A stretch of 64,000 nt of DNA, from positions 212,170-276,169 of the forward strand of contig NZ_BQHO01000004.1 in NCBI RefSeq assembly GCF_021601385.1, written 5' to 3'. How positions within the stretch are numbered: the stretch's first letter is position 1; every line of letters starts with the position of its first letter. The notes under the pieces were generated by a model, which worked only from the letters and a program-made list of their open reading frames with translations, was not told the origin of the DNA and made no database searches. A program made the position numbers and the translations under genes. This document shows positions 26,633 through 34,551 of this stretch, in pieces. The stretch comes from Pseudomonas parasichuanensis. GTDB lineage: Bacteria; Pseudomonadota; Gammaproteobacteria; Pseudomonadales; Pseudomonadaceae.

Positions 26633-27924
26633 GGTCGCAGCAGCGCCGCCGCCGCGTCGGGGTTGGAAGGGAAATAGAAGTGCACGTAGGAGGCGGTCAG
26701 CCGCCCGATGCGGTACACCGCTTCGTTGCCACGGCCACCGTTGGGGCTCAGGCCGCGGGCGATCGGCTCCAGCGCGGTGCTGGTCAGCGAGTGGTGGTAG
26801 GTGTGCCCGCGCAGGGTGCCTTCCGGCAGCTCAACCGCCTGCAAGGCCAGGGCAGCCAGGCGTTTCTGCATGGTCGCCTCACCCGGCAGCAAGCCGAGCA
26901 GTGCGGCGCGTTCGCCGGCCACGTCGGTCAGGGCATCGAGCAGGTAGAGCATGCCGCCGCACTCGGCCAGCAAGGGCTTGCCCTGGGCGTGGTGGGCGCG
27001 GATCGCCTCCAGCATCGGCGCGTTGGCGGCCAATGCAGGGTGATGAAGCTCCGGGTAGCCACCGGGCAGGTACAGGCTATGCACGGTGGGCAATTCGCGG
27101 TCATGCAGCGGCGAGAAGAACTCCAGGTGCGCACCGAGGTTGCGCAGCAGCTCCAGGTTGGCGCCGTAGGTGAAGGCAAAGGCTTCGTCACGGGCTACGC
27201 CGATGCGTACGCCGGAGAGTGTCTTCGACAGGTCGACAGGCGCCGGCGCGGCAAAACTGACCGGTGGCGGCAACGCCGCATCGCAACTGGCGGCGAGTGC
27301 TTCGGCGGCGGCGTCCAGGCGTGCATCCAGATCGTTCAGTTCGCTGGCCTGGACCAACCCGAGGTGGCGGCTGGGCAGCTCGATGCCGCGCTCGCGGGAC
27401 AGCCCGCCATACCAGCGCAGGCCTTCGGTCAGGCTGCCTTCGAGCAGCTGCGCATGGCGCAGGGTGCCGACACGATTGGCCAGCACGCCGGCAAACGGCA
27501 GGTCCGGCTGGTAGCGCGCCAGGCCCAGGGCCAGGGCGCCAAAGGTCTGGGCCATGGCCGTGCCGTCGATCACCGCCAGCACCGGCACGCCGAAGTGGCG
27601 CGCCAGGTCCGCACTCGACGGCGTGCCGTCGAACAGCCCCATCACCCCTTCGATCAGGATCAGGTCGGCATCAGCGGCCGCTTCCCAGAGCAGGCGGCGG
27701 CTCTCGTCGGCACCAATCATCCACAGGTCCAGCTGGTACACCGGCGCACCGCTGGCGCGCTCGAGGATCATCGGGTCGAGGAAGTCCGGGCCGCACTTGA
27801 ACACCCGCACCTTGCGCCCGAGGTTGCGGTGCAGGCGCGCCAGGGCGGCGGTGACGGTGGTCTTGCCCTGGCCGGAGGCTGGCGCGGCGATCAGCACCGC
27901 CGGGCACTGGCGTGGCTCACTCAC
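26629..27924 (-). CDS. cobB: Cobyrinate (hydrogenobyrinate) a,c-diamide synthase
   Basis: A 431-residue glutamine-dependent amidotransferase. It has an N-terminal P-loop-like PASGQGKTTVTAAL (about 15-28), the KCGPDFLDP block, and a C-terminal glutaminase domain with the Cys in LLAECGGMLYLLDAL. It amidates side chains a and c. The early aerobic ring-building genes and cobalt chelatase are not in this window. Overlaps cobO and bluB by four bases each. Confidence 0.93.
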   Translation of the reverse strand: MSEPRQCPAVLIAAPASGQGKTTVTAALARLHRNLGRKVRVFKCGPDFLDPMILERASGAPVYQLDLWMIGADESRRLLWEAAADADLILIEGVMGLFDGTPSSADLARHFGVPVLAVIDGTAMAQTFGALALGLARYQPDLPFAGVLANRVGTLRHAQLLEGSLTEGLRWYGGLSRERGIELPSRHLGLVQASELNDLDARLDAAAEALAASCDAALPPPVSFAAPAPVDLSKTLSGVRIGVARDEAFAFTYGANLELLRNLGAHLEFFSPLHDRELPTVHSLYLPGGYPELHHPALAANAPMLEAIRAHHAQGKPLLAECGGMLYLLDALTDVAGERAALLGLLPGEATMQKRLAALALQAVELPEGTLRGHTYHHSLTSTALEPIARGLSPNGGRGNEAVYRIGRLTASYVHFYFPSNPDAAAALLRP

Positions 27925-28532
27925 AGTTCAACGCCCTTCTGCGCGCGGATACCGGCCTGGAACGCATGCTTGAGCATGCCCATCTCGGTGACGGTGTCGG
28001 CCAGTTCGACCATCTCGGGCTTGGCCGCACGGCCAGTGACAATCACGTGCTGCATCGGCGGGCGGGCCTGGATGTCGCTGAGCACCTGGTCGAGGTCAAG
28101 GTAGCCGTGCTTGAGGGCGATGTTCAGTTCATCGAGCACGACGAACTGGATCGACGGGTCCTGCAGCAACTGGCGCGACACGGCCCAGGCGGCTTCGGCG
28201 GCAGCGATGTCGCGCTGGCGGTCCTGGGTTTCCCAGGTGAAGCCCTCGCCCATCACGTGGTAGCTCACCTGCTCGGGGAAGCGCCGGAAGAACAGCTCCT
28301 CGCCGGTGCTGTTGCGGCCCTTGATGAACTGCACCACGCCGCACTGCATGCCGTGGCCCATGGCCCGGGCGAGCATGCCGAAGGCCGAGCTGCTCTTGCC
28401 CTTGCCGTTGCCGGTGAGTACCAGCAGCAGGCCGCATTCGTTAGGGGCGTTGGCGATGCGCTCGTCGATGAGCGCCTTCTTGCGCTGCATGCGCGCCAGG
28501 TGGCGTTCGTCGCGTTCGGGGGATTCGCTCAT
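27921..28532 (-). CDS. cobO: Cob(I)yrinic acid a,c-diamide adenosyltransferase
   Basis: A 203-residue CobO/BtuR-type ATP:corrinoid adenosyltransferase. The P-loop TGNGKGKSSSAFG is near residues 40-52, followed by VVQFIKG and FVVLDELNIALKHGYL. It attaches the upper adenosyl ligand. It is the first gene of the ten-gene operon and follows the cobalamin riboswitch; GGAG 11 bases before the ATG is the ribosome-binding site. Confidence 0.95.
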   Translation of the reverse strand: MSESPERDERHLARMQRKKALIDERIANAPNECGLLLVLTGNGKGKSSSAFGMLARAMGHGMQCGVVQFIKGRNSTGEELFFRRFPEQVSYHVMGEGFTWETQDRQRDIAAAEAAWAVSRQLLQDPSIQFVVLDELNIALKHGYLDLDQVLSDIQARPPMQHVIVTGRAAKPEMVELADTVTEMGMLKHAFQAGIRAQKGVEL

Positions 28533-28633
28533 CAGGGTTCTCCGCAGCTGTCACCGCCAGGCGACAGGTAAAAGGCGGGCAGACGGAGAACGCGCAGGGG
28601 CCGTGGCACGAAAGACCACATCGCACTGCGCAT
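28532..28633 (-). CDS. Possible 33-codon leader ORF ending in cobO start (TGATG)
   Basis: Between the riboswitch and cobO an ATG frame of 33 codons (starting MRSAMWSFVPRPLRVLRLPA) ends in a TGA that overlaps the cobO ATG. Its own GGAGG (28637-28641) is only three to four bases from the ATG, a poor spacing, and sits in the loop of a CATCAC/GTGATG hairpin (28631-28647). The product has no recognisable features. Coupling is possible, but the frame could be chance; the hairpin is real as sequence. Confidence 0.25.
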   Translation of the reverse strand: MRSAMWSFVPRPLRVLRLPAFYLSPGGDSCGEP

Positions 28634-28647
28634 CACCCTCCGTGATG

Positions 28648-28856
28648 CCGTTGGCAGTTACAGGCCGGTCTCCGGGCTTGTGAGCGGGCCATGGGCCCTG
28701 TGCCTGCGCACCTTCCCGGGTGTTTGCACCCAGTGGTTCTGCGCGGTTTCTACTCACTTACCGTTGCGGGGGCAGCGCCGGAATCGCACCTTGTCGGCGC
28801 CCACCGGCTTCCCAGTTTCACCCTGCCGAACCACAGTCCGCAGGGCACCTGAAACA
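28648..28856 (-). promoter_or_regulatory. Cobalamin riboswitch upstream of the cob operon
   Basis: Read on the minus strand, the element has all classical blocks in order: AGGTGCCC (28850-28843), GAAGCCGGTG, ATTCCGGCGCTGCCCCCGC, GCAACGGTAAG (28767-28757), AACCACTGGGTG, CGGGAAGG, and the B12 box AGCCCGGAGACCGGCC (28677-28662). Such RNAs bind adenosylcobalamin and shut off downstream expression. A GGAGG-loop hairpin lies between it and cobO and may be part of the expression platform, which suggests control at translation; this last point is inference. Confidence 0.96.
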
Positions 28857-28957
28857 CGCCGCGAAGGTTAGAGGGTTGCACCATGAGCGTCAATCGAACA
28901 CGGGCCGATCTGGCCTGGATCAATGGCCAATCCGTCGGCTTGTGCCACACTCATGAC

Positions 28958-28969
28958 AGTGATATCACT
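28958..28969. promoter_or_regulatory. Palindrome AGTGATATCACT upstream of the 29019 gene
   Basis: A perfect 12-bp palindrome 49 bases before the ATG of the unknown gene and about 100 bases upstream of the riboswitch 5' end on the other strand. It may be an operator; the binding protein is unknown. Confidence 0.35.
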
Positions 28970-29018
28970 TAGCCATCAATCTCGCTGACCTCAATGACAA
29001 TGACAAGGAGCGCCCAGC

Positions 29019-29597
29019 ATGCAAGGCCTGATCATCAACAACACCCACTTCGAGTTCCTGCGCCCGGCGCTGGAGCGCTGGGTTGACTGCATCGACCGCT
29101 TCAACCAGCTGCAAGGGGACGCTGATGCGCCCTACTGGCATGGCAGCGCCGCCAACGTCGGCATGCTCGCGGCAGCGGCCTGGCAGGGCGAACTGGTGGC
29201 ACTGCAGCAGTACCAGAGCAAGAAGCAACGTGACGAGGGTGAGCGCGAGGGGCGTTGCGACCTGTCGATCAGCAACGCCGAAGCCTCCCTGCACCTGCAT
29301 GCCGGCCAGCGCTGGCCACGTATCGCCCGCCTCGACCTGGCCTCGGCCCTGCAGGAAACCGCCGCCCAGGCCAAACACATCGGCTATGCCAGCCAGCTCA
29401 AGGCGGGTGCGCTGTTCGTCACGCCCTGGAAAGCCGGCCAGCACGCCAGCCCCGAGGAGTTGCAGGACCTGGTTGACGACCTGCAGAAACACACCGCCTG
29501 CGCCATCGCCTGGTACTTCCCCTATGCCTACCGCAAGCTGCACAACGACCTGGGGCAGTACTTCCCCGGCGTGGCACTGCTGCTCAAGCAAGCCTGA
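29019..29597 (+). CDS. Hypothetical protein (192 aa)
   Basis: A 192-residue soluble protein with AAGGAG 12 bases before the ATG. It starts MQGLIINNTHFEFLRPALERW and contains YWHGSAANVGMLAAAAWQGE, a Lys/Arg/Glu-rich stretch (SKKQRDEGEREGRCD) and a C-terminal helix region with HTACAIAWYFPYAYRKLHND. I do not recognise a family. It lies 79 bases before the putative toxin gene on the same strand and could be co-expressed, but no functional link is visible. Codon use is host-like. Confidence 0.75.
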   Translation: MQGLIINNTHFEFLRPALERWVDCIDRFNQLQGDADAPYWHGSAANVGMLAAAAWQGELVALQQYQSKKQRDEGEREGRCDLSISNAEASLHLHAGQRWPRIARLDLASALQETAAQAKHIGYASQLKAGALFVTPWKAGQHASPEELQDLVDDLQKHTACAIAWYFPYAYRKLHNDLGQYFPGVALLLKQA

Positions 29598-29676
29598 GGG
29601 CAGGTGCCAGATAGCTACCGCCGCCCCGCCGCCTCCCTGACGACAATGGCCACTCCATCCCCTGAAGGAGCTGGCC

Positions 29677-32220
29677 ATGACCGCCCTGCTGGACAAGTTT
29701 CAAAGCACCCTGGACGCCCTTGAGCTGGCCGGGCCGTTCGTACGCCTGGTCGATGATTTCGTTCGAGACTTCCCCGACCCTTTTGCACTGGCAAACGGGC
29801 ACGCGGCACGCATCGTGCGCACCTATGAGGGCAAGTCGCTGGACCCGCGGTTTTTCTGGTGGCACCAGTTCAATACCACCAGCAGCAGCTCCCGCACCTT
29901 CACCGGCTGGCAGCACAGCGGCCCACCACAGAAGTCGATGACCTTGACGCAGCTGGTGGTGCAGCGTTTCGACCTGCGCTTCCAGGAGGCCAGCGATGAA
30001 CTGAGCCAGTTGGGCGGGTTCTACCGGGACGGCCCCCAGGCCCGCATGTTCGACGAGCGCAACGAGCAGCGGCTGCTGGGGGCCGATGTTCTAAGTGAGC
30101 TCTGGACACTGGATTTCGGCGCGGCCTATCGCCACGATGTCGAGCGCTTCTGGCGGGGTAGCGGCCGGCACTTCAAAGTGCTGGCCAGGCTCAACCTGCT
30201 GGGCCACGCTTGCACCGCCGAACGTGCGGGGCGGATCGACAGTGCCGACCTTGCCGCGATACGGGAAATGCTAGGAGTATCGGGCAACGTCCTCACGCTT
30301 GCCGAGCTGCAGCACGATGCGCCCGCTAGCGCACTCACCGTGAGCCGCTATGACGCCGGGCACGGCAGCCGGCCGTGGCTGTACAGTCTGGCGGCGAGCA
30401 GTGGACGGGTGCTGGCCTACCTGCCGTGGTGCGCAGAGCCGCTGCGCGCATTCGATTCGACGCGACACATGGCCGGCTGGCTGCGCACGCAGTTGCAGGA
30501 CCCGACGCAACTGGCGGCCTTTGCCCAAGCGGCGCAAAGCGACCTGGCCGACAACGCCCAGGCGCAATTGCTGTATCGCACCTTCAGCAGCATCAGGGAC
30601 AGTCGCTCCGACGAAGCGGTCGAAGTGTTGCTGGGTTTCATCCGTCGGCAGCTGCCGGGTAATTTCTTCGTCTACCTTGCCGAACAGGCCAGGGCAGAAA
30701 TGCAGCGCAATGCTTCGGCAATGCTGAACAACAGCGCGCTGCGCAAGGCCCTGTGGAGCGGTTATCTGGCGGCGTTCCTCGGCGTTTTTGGCAGCTTCGC
30801 ACCGCTGGGCTGGCCAATGACCCTGCTACTGCTCGGGGCTGGCCTGACCAAACTGGCGCTGGATGTGGACGCAGCGGCCAGCGCGGTCGACAAGGCGGCG
30901 CGCCAGGACGCGTTGCGCGAAGCCATGATCGACAGCCTGTGCGCGGCATTCAGCCTGGTCGACCTGAGTTTTCATGGCAATTTCGCGTCACTCGACTACC
31001 AGGCGCCCGCCCACGAGCTGGACACCACCCTGAACACATGGGCGCCGCACCCGGCTCCGGGTACGGTACTGGAGGGCCTGGAGAGCAACCAGCTGGCGAT
31101 CGGCGAGCTGGGCGTGGCTGGCACGCTGCAAGGCGTGAGCCTGTATGACGATGGCAGTTGCCGGATCAGCCTGGACGGGACGGTCTATCGGGTGCGCTAC
31201 AGCCGCGAACTGTCGACCTGGTTGATTGTGACGGAGGACAATCCTTACGCATTTGCACCGCTGCGCCCGGTGCGCCTGAACGCGTCCGGCCAATGGGAGC
31301 TGCTGGATCGCCCGGGGCTGATCGGCGGCGCCCCGCCCACCGTAGCCGGCGTGGCCGACGTACCCTCGGCGTTCTGGGACCAATACATGGTCGCCGACCA
31401 GGGTAAAAGCACAGCGCTGTCGGTACGCGCCAGGCTTCGGCAGAAAAATTTGCTCGCTGACCTGCCCGTGCTGGCCAAGGATCAGTTACCGCAAGCGGAT
31501 GAACATGGCATCTACTGCATCAAGGTCGATGGCAACCCGACCTATTCGTACCTGCACCAAGGCGACGGCTATCACAACGAGTTGATCGAGTACTTCACCG
31601 ACGAAGACTCGCAGGTCAACCGAGTGTTCCGCCAGGGCACCTACGACCATGACGATGTCGACAACTACATTGCCAGGCTCGCCGATTCGCTCGAGGCATT
31701 ACCCAAGAGCAATGCGGTCACCCTGTACCGGGGCGGTAATGCCGCGCGCGGAACCAGTGGCGCCTTGTACCGCAATGGCCAGCTGAAAGTGGGCGATACG
31801 CTGATCAATACCGACCTGACCTCGTTCACCGAAAACCCCTATATCGTTCCCGGGTTCGCGGCCAGGGTCGCGGTGACGTCCGATCTGCCCTGGTTGTTCG
31901 ATGACACCTCGGTGGTGTTCGAACTGCCGGCGGGGCACTACCAGGGAGGAACGCCAATCAGCGCCTTTTCCATGTATTGGGATGAAGCCGAAACGCTGTT
32001 CCTGCCCGGCCAGTACTTTCGTATCGAAAAGCTCGAGCAGGTCTACGGCGATGCCTACCGCTTCATTCACGTGACCCTCAGGCAGGTTGTCAGGCCAACT
32101 TCAGGGCCTTTATACGACCTGCGCACCGGTGCGCCGTACGATCGCGGGCTACTGCAGGCCCGGATCAGAACACCTGCACTGGCGCAGCGTTTCTTTCCGC
32201 TGGAGCCCACACAGGCGTGA
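29677..32220 (+). CDS. Putative toxin: DUF6543 (dermonecrotic toxin N-like) plus C-terminal ADP-ribosyltransferase
   Basis: An 847-residue protein. Residues about 1-330 resemble the N-terminal module of large Pseudomonas dermonecrotic-toxin-like proteins (DUF6543): SSSSRTFTGWQHSGPP (69-84), FYRDGPQARMFDERNEQRLL (115-134) and TLDFGAAYRHDVERFW (144-159). A hydrophobic stretch at about 359-396 could cross a membrane. The C-terminal third (about 610-800) has the R-S-ExE layout of mono-ADP-ribosyltransferases: Arg685 in VTLYRGG, Ser716 in LTSFTENP, and Glu770/Glu772 in WDEAETLFLPG. An ExE pair is typical of arginine-modifying enzymes. The domain calls come from motif reading, not a search. GAAGGAG provides a strong ribosome-binding site. 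There is no signal peptide and no secretion or immunity gene next to it, which favours a target outside the producing cell. Confidence 0.75.
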   Translation: MTALLDKFQSTLDALELAGPFVRLVDDFVRDFPDPFALANGHAARIVRTYEGKSLDPRFFWWHQFNTTSSSSRTFTGWQHSGPPQKSMTLTQLVVQRFDLRFQEASDELSQLGGFYRDGPQARMFDERNEQRLLGADVLSELWTLDFGAAYRHDVERFWRGSGRHFKVLARLNLLGHACTAERAGRIDSADLAAIREMLGVSGNVLTLAELQHDAPASALTVSRYDAGHGSRPWLYSLAASSGRVLAYLPWCAEPLRAFDSTRHMAGWLRTQLQDPTQLAAFAQAAQSDLADNAQAQLLYRTFSSIRDSRSDEAVEVLLGFIRRQLPGNFFVYLAEQARAEMQRNASAMLNNSALRKALWSGYLAAFLGVFGSFAPLGWPMTLLLLGAGLTKLALDVDAAASAVDKAARQDALREAMIDSLCAAFSLVDLSFHGNFASLDYQAPAHELDTTLNTWAPHPAPGTVLEGLESNQLAIGELGVAGTLQGVSLYDDGSCRISLDGTVYRVRYSRELSTWLIVTEDNPYAFAPLRPVRLNASGQWELLDRPGLIGGAPPTVAGVADVPSAFWDQYMVADQGKSTALSVRARLRQKNLLADLPVLAKDQLPQADEHGIYCIKVDGNPTYSYLHQGDGYHNELIEYFTDEDSQVNRVFRQGTYDHDDVDNYIARLADSLEALPKSNAVTLYRGGNAARGTSGALYRNGQLKVGDTLINTDLTSFTENPYIVPGFAARVAVTSDLPWLFDDTSVVFELPAGHYQGGTPISAFSMYWDEAETLFLPGQYFRIEKLEQVYGDAYRFIHVTLRQVVRPTSGPLYDLRTGAPYDRGLLQARIRTPALAQRFFPLEPTQA

Positions 32221-32227
32221 AGCAGGC

Positions 32228-32761
32228 TCAGGGGTTCTGCGCCAAATGCCCGGGTGGCAACACCCGCTTGGCCTGCAGATAGGCCTTGGCCCAGTAGTTG
32301 CTGGAGAGGTAGTCCAGGCGCACCGTGCCGCCGGTGGACGGCGCATGGACGAAACGCCCTTCGCCGACATAGATACCAGCGTGGCTGACCTGTGCCCCGC
32401 CATTGGTGGCAAAGAACACCAGGTCGCCGGACTGCAAGGCATTGATGTCCACACTGGGCGCACGCATGACGATCATGTCGCGAGTGGTGCGTGGCAGGCT
32501 GATGCCCGCGGCATCACGGTACACATAGCCGATCAGACCGCTGCAATCGAACCCCGAATCAGGGGTGTTGCCGCCCCAACGATACGGCGTACCGACCAAA
32601 CCGATCGCGCGGAACAGCACATCCTCTGCCGCGGGCGATGCCGCCGGTTGCGGGCTGAAGACCATGGGCTGCTTGACCGGCGCAGGGGCAGGTGCACGGC
32701 TGGAGCAGGCAGCAAGCAATGCCGCCAGGGAGAGAAATGCGAAGCGCGCCAACATCGCCAT
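32228..32761 (-). CDS. NlpC/P60 family lipoprotein peptidase
   Basis: A 177-residue predicted lipoprotein (lipobox LAAC, Cys19) with a C-terminal NlpC/P60 cysteine peptidase domain. The catalytic Cys lies in GFDCSGLIGYVY, the His in VSHAGIYVG and the third polar residue in FVHAP. Such enzymes cut gamma-D-glutamyl-meso-DAP bonds in peptidoglycan. The family start could be this ATG or the one two codons later. It converges with the toxin gene and precedes a paralogue. Confidence 0.9.
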   Translation of the reverse strand: MAMLARFAFLSLAALLAACSSRAPAPAPVKQPMVFSPQPAASPAAEDVLFRAIGLVGTPYRWGGNTPDSGFDCSGLIGYVYRDAAGISLPRTTRDMIVMRAPSVDINALQSGDLVFFATNGGAQVSHAGIYVGEGRFVHAPSTGGTVRLDYLSSNYWAKAYLQAKRVLPPGHLAQNP

Positions 32762-32907
32762 GATGCGAACGTCCTGTCAGGCAAACCTCGGCCGCGGCCG
32801 AAGATGGAAAGAGGTGAGAAATTAGATTAGACGCTTTCTGTAAATGCGCACGGCGGCGAGCTTTTCAGCTACGCCGCCGCGGCAGGGTACAGCATTTTGA
32901 TATCAAA

Positions 32908-33540
32908 TCAATTGCGCGAGATCGTGGTCGGTGCCATGGCCAGCGCGCGCTTGGCTTCGATGAAGGTCTTGCTCCAGTAGCGATCGCCCAGGCTGTCGAT
33001 GCGCACACCACCGCTGCGGCGGCTGCTGGAGTGGATGAACTGGTTGTCGCCCAGGTAGATGCCGGCATGGCTGACGCGGCCGCGACCATTGGTGCTGAAG
33101 AACAGCAGGTCGCCTGGCTTGAGCTTGTTGCGCGCGACTTTGGGGGCGTCGACGTTGATCATCTCGCGGGTCGAGCGCGGCAGGTTCATGCCAGCTTCTT
33201 CGCGGAACAGATAACCAATGAAACCGCTGCAGTCAAAACCTTGCTCGGTGGTGCCGCCAAAGCGGTAGCGGGTACCGATCAGCGCCATGCCGCGCTCGAG
33301 GATACTGTCGGCCAGCACCGGGAGCTGATAAGGCTTGCTGTTGCTGGAGAAGGCATTCAGGTCATCTTCGCTGGCCAGCTCTTCCTCGGTGAATACGGAA
33401 GAAGCGGAAGCCTTGGCCTTGACCGATTGCTCGGCGGCCAGGCGATGATCCTGGGATTGAGTGGCCGGGCCATTAGCGGCGCAACCAAACAGAAAGGTGG
33501 CAAGTGCAAGTGGCACGAGGGGTGCGAAGCGCTTCAGCAT
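32908..33540 (-). CDS. NlpC/P60 family lipoprotein peptidase (paralogue)
   Basis: A 210-residue lipoprotein (lipobox LFGC near residue 20), larger than its neighbour because of a linker with Ser/Glu-rich sequence (ASSVFTEEELASEDD). The peptidase domain has Cys in GFDCSGFIGYLF, His in VSHAGIYLGD and FIHSSS. Tandem paralogues in this order lie upstream of hda in many pseudomonads. It is probably a murein endopeptidase acting during wall growth. The ATG at 33540 is preferred; a GTG two codons earlier is possible. Confidence 0.9.
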   Translation of the reverse strand: MLKRFAPLVPLALATFLFGCAANGPATQSQDHRLAAEQSVKAKASASSVFTEEELASEDDLNAFSSNSKPYQLPVLADSILERGMALIGTRYRFGGTTEQGFDCSGFIGYLFREEAGMNLPRSTREMINVDAPKVARNKLKPGDLLFFSTNGRGRVSHAGIYLGDNQFIHSSSRRSGGVRIDSLGDRYWSKTFIEAKRALAMAPTTISRN

Positions 33541-33667
33541 GGGCACGACCGTGTCTGTAGTCCTTTAGAAGGGGGAAACTATGCCTTCTATCGGAACCAT
33601 TTGCAAATTTTATCGAAAAACATGTGACTTTTCTGTTTTGACGCTCTGGCCCCGTGTTTTCAGGGCG

Positions 33668-34372
33668 TCACCAACCCAGGGTTTCCTTGAGGAACGGGAT
33701 GGTCAGCTTGCGTTGCGCCTGCAACGAGGCCTGGTCTAGGCGTTCGAGCAGGTCGAACAGCGCGCTCATGCTGCGTGTGCCACGGGTGAGGATGAAGTGG
33801 CCGACCTCGTCGGTCAGGTGCAGGCCGCGCCGCGAGGCACGCAATTGCAGGGCACGCAGCTTGTCTTCATCGGACATGCCACGCATCTGGAAGATCAGCG
33901 CCAGGGTCAGGCGTGACTTGAGGTCCGCCAGCTTGATGGGCAGTTCGCGAGGGGAGCTGGACGCCGCCAGCAGCAAGCGCCGGCCACTGTCGCGCAGGCG
34001 GTTGAACAGGTGGAACATGGCCTCTTCCCAGTCTGCCTTGCCGGCGATCACATGCAGGTCGTCGATGCACACCAGTTCGTATTGTTCGAGGTGGTCGAGC
34101 AACTCGACGCCGCGCTCCAGCAGTTGCGCCAACGGCAGATAGACGGCGGGCTCGCCGCGCTGCTGGAACCGCTGGGTAGCGGCTTGCAGCAGGTGGGTGC
34201 GGCCAACGCCCTGTTTGCCCCACAGGTAAATGAGGCTCTCGGTCCAGCCGGCGTCGGCTTCGCATAGCCGCTCGACATAGCCCAATGCCGCGGCATTGGC
34301 GCCGGGGTAGTAGTTGATGAAGGTGGCGTCATCACGCAGACGCACACCCAGGGGCAACTGGATCGGTTTCAT
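33668..34372 (-). CDS. hda: DnaA regulatory inactivator Hda
   Basis: A 234-residue AAA+ protein homologous to DnaA domain III. It starts MKPIQLPLGVRLRDDATF (the N-terminal clamp-binding QLPLGV is the known beta-clamp motif) and has a Walker A-like WGKQGVGRTHLLQA, Walker B LVCIDDLHVIAG and a sensor block. Hda, bound to the sliding clamp, stimulates ATP hydrolysis by DnaA and so prevents re-initiation. The ATG at 34372 is fixed by the conserved N-terminus. Confidence 0.95.
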   Translation of the reverse strand: MKPIQLPLGVRLRDDATFINYYPGANAAALGYVERLCEADAGWTESLIYLWGKQGVGRTHLLQAATQRFQQRGEPAVYLPLAQLLERGVELLDHLEQYELVCIDDLHVIAGKADWEEAMFHLFNRLRDSGRRLLLAASSSPRELPIKLADLKSRLTLALIFQMRGMSDEDKLRALQLRASRRGLHLTDEVGHFILTRGTRSMSALFDLLERLDQASLQAQRKLTIPFLKETLGW

Positions 34373-34509
34373 GCTCTCGGGCGGTCGCGTGGACCACAGG
34401 GGGCCTTTGGTGAAGAGTGTGCAAAGTCTATACCCGCAACGCGGGCGGCACAATCCGACAGGGGAAGAGCACAAGTAAAATCAAGCAGTTGCGATGTTCA
34501 ACAGCCCCT

Positions 34510-34536
34510 GTGGGAGCGGCGGTTCGCCGCTCCCAC
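34510..34536. repeat. Palindromic REP-like hairpin
   Basis: GTGGGAGCGGCG (34510-34521) pairs perfectly with CGCCGCTCCCAC (34525-34536) around a three-base loop. It lies just after the stop of the AI-2E gene and could act as a terminator, although no T-run follows on the minus strand. Confidence 0.7.
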
Positions 34537-34551
34537 GGTTGACGCGGTCAC

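Noticed and set aside
34510-34536. Perfect hairpin as an intrinsic terminator of the AI-2E gene
   Set aside because: No T-run follows on the minus strand and the unit matches the REP style, so it is listed as a repeat.
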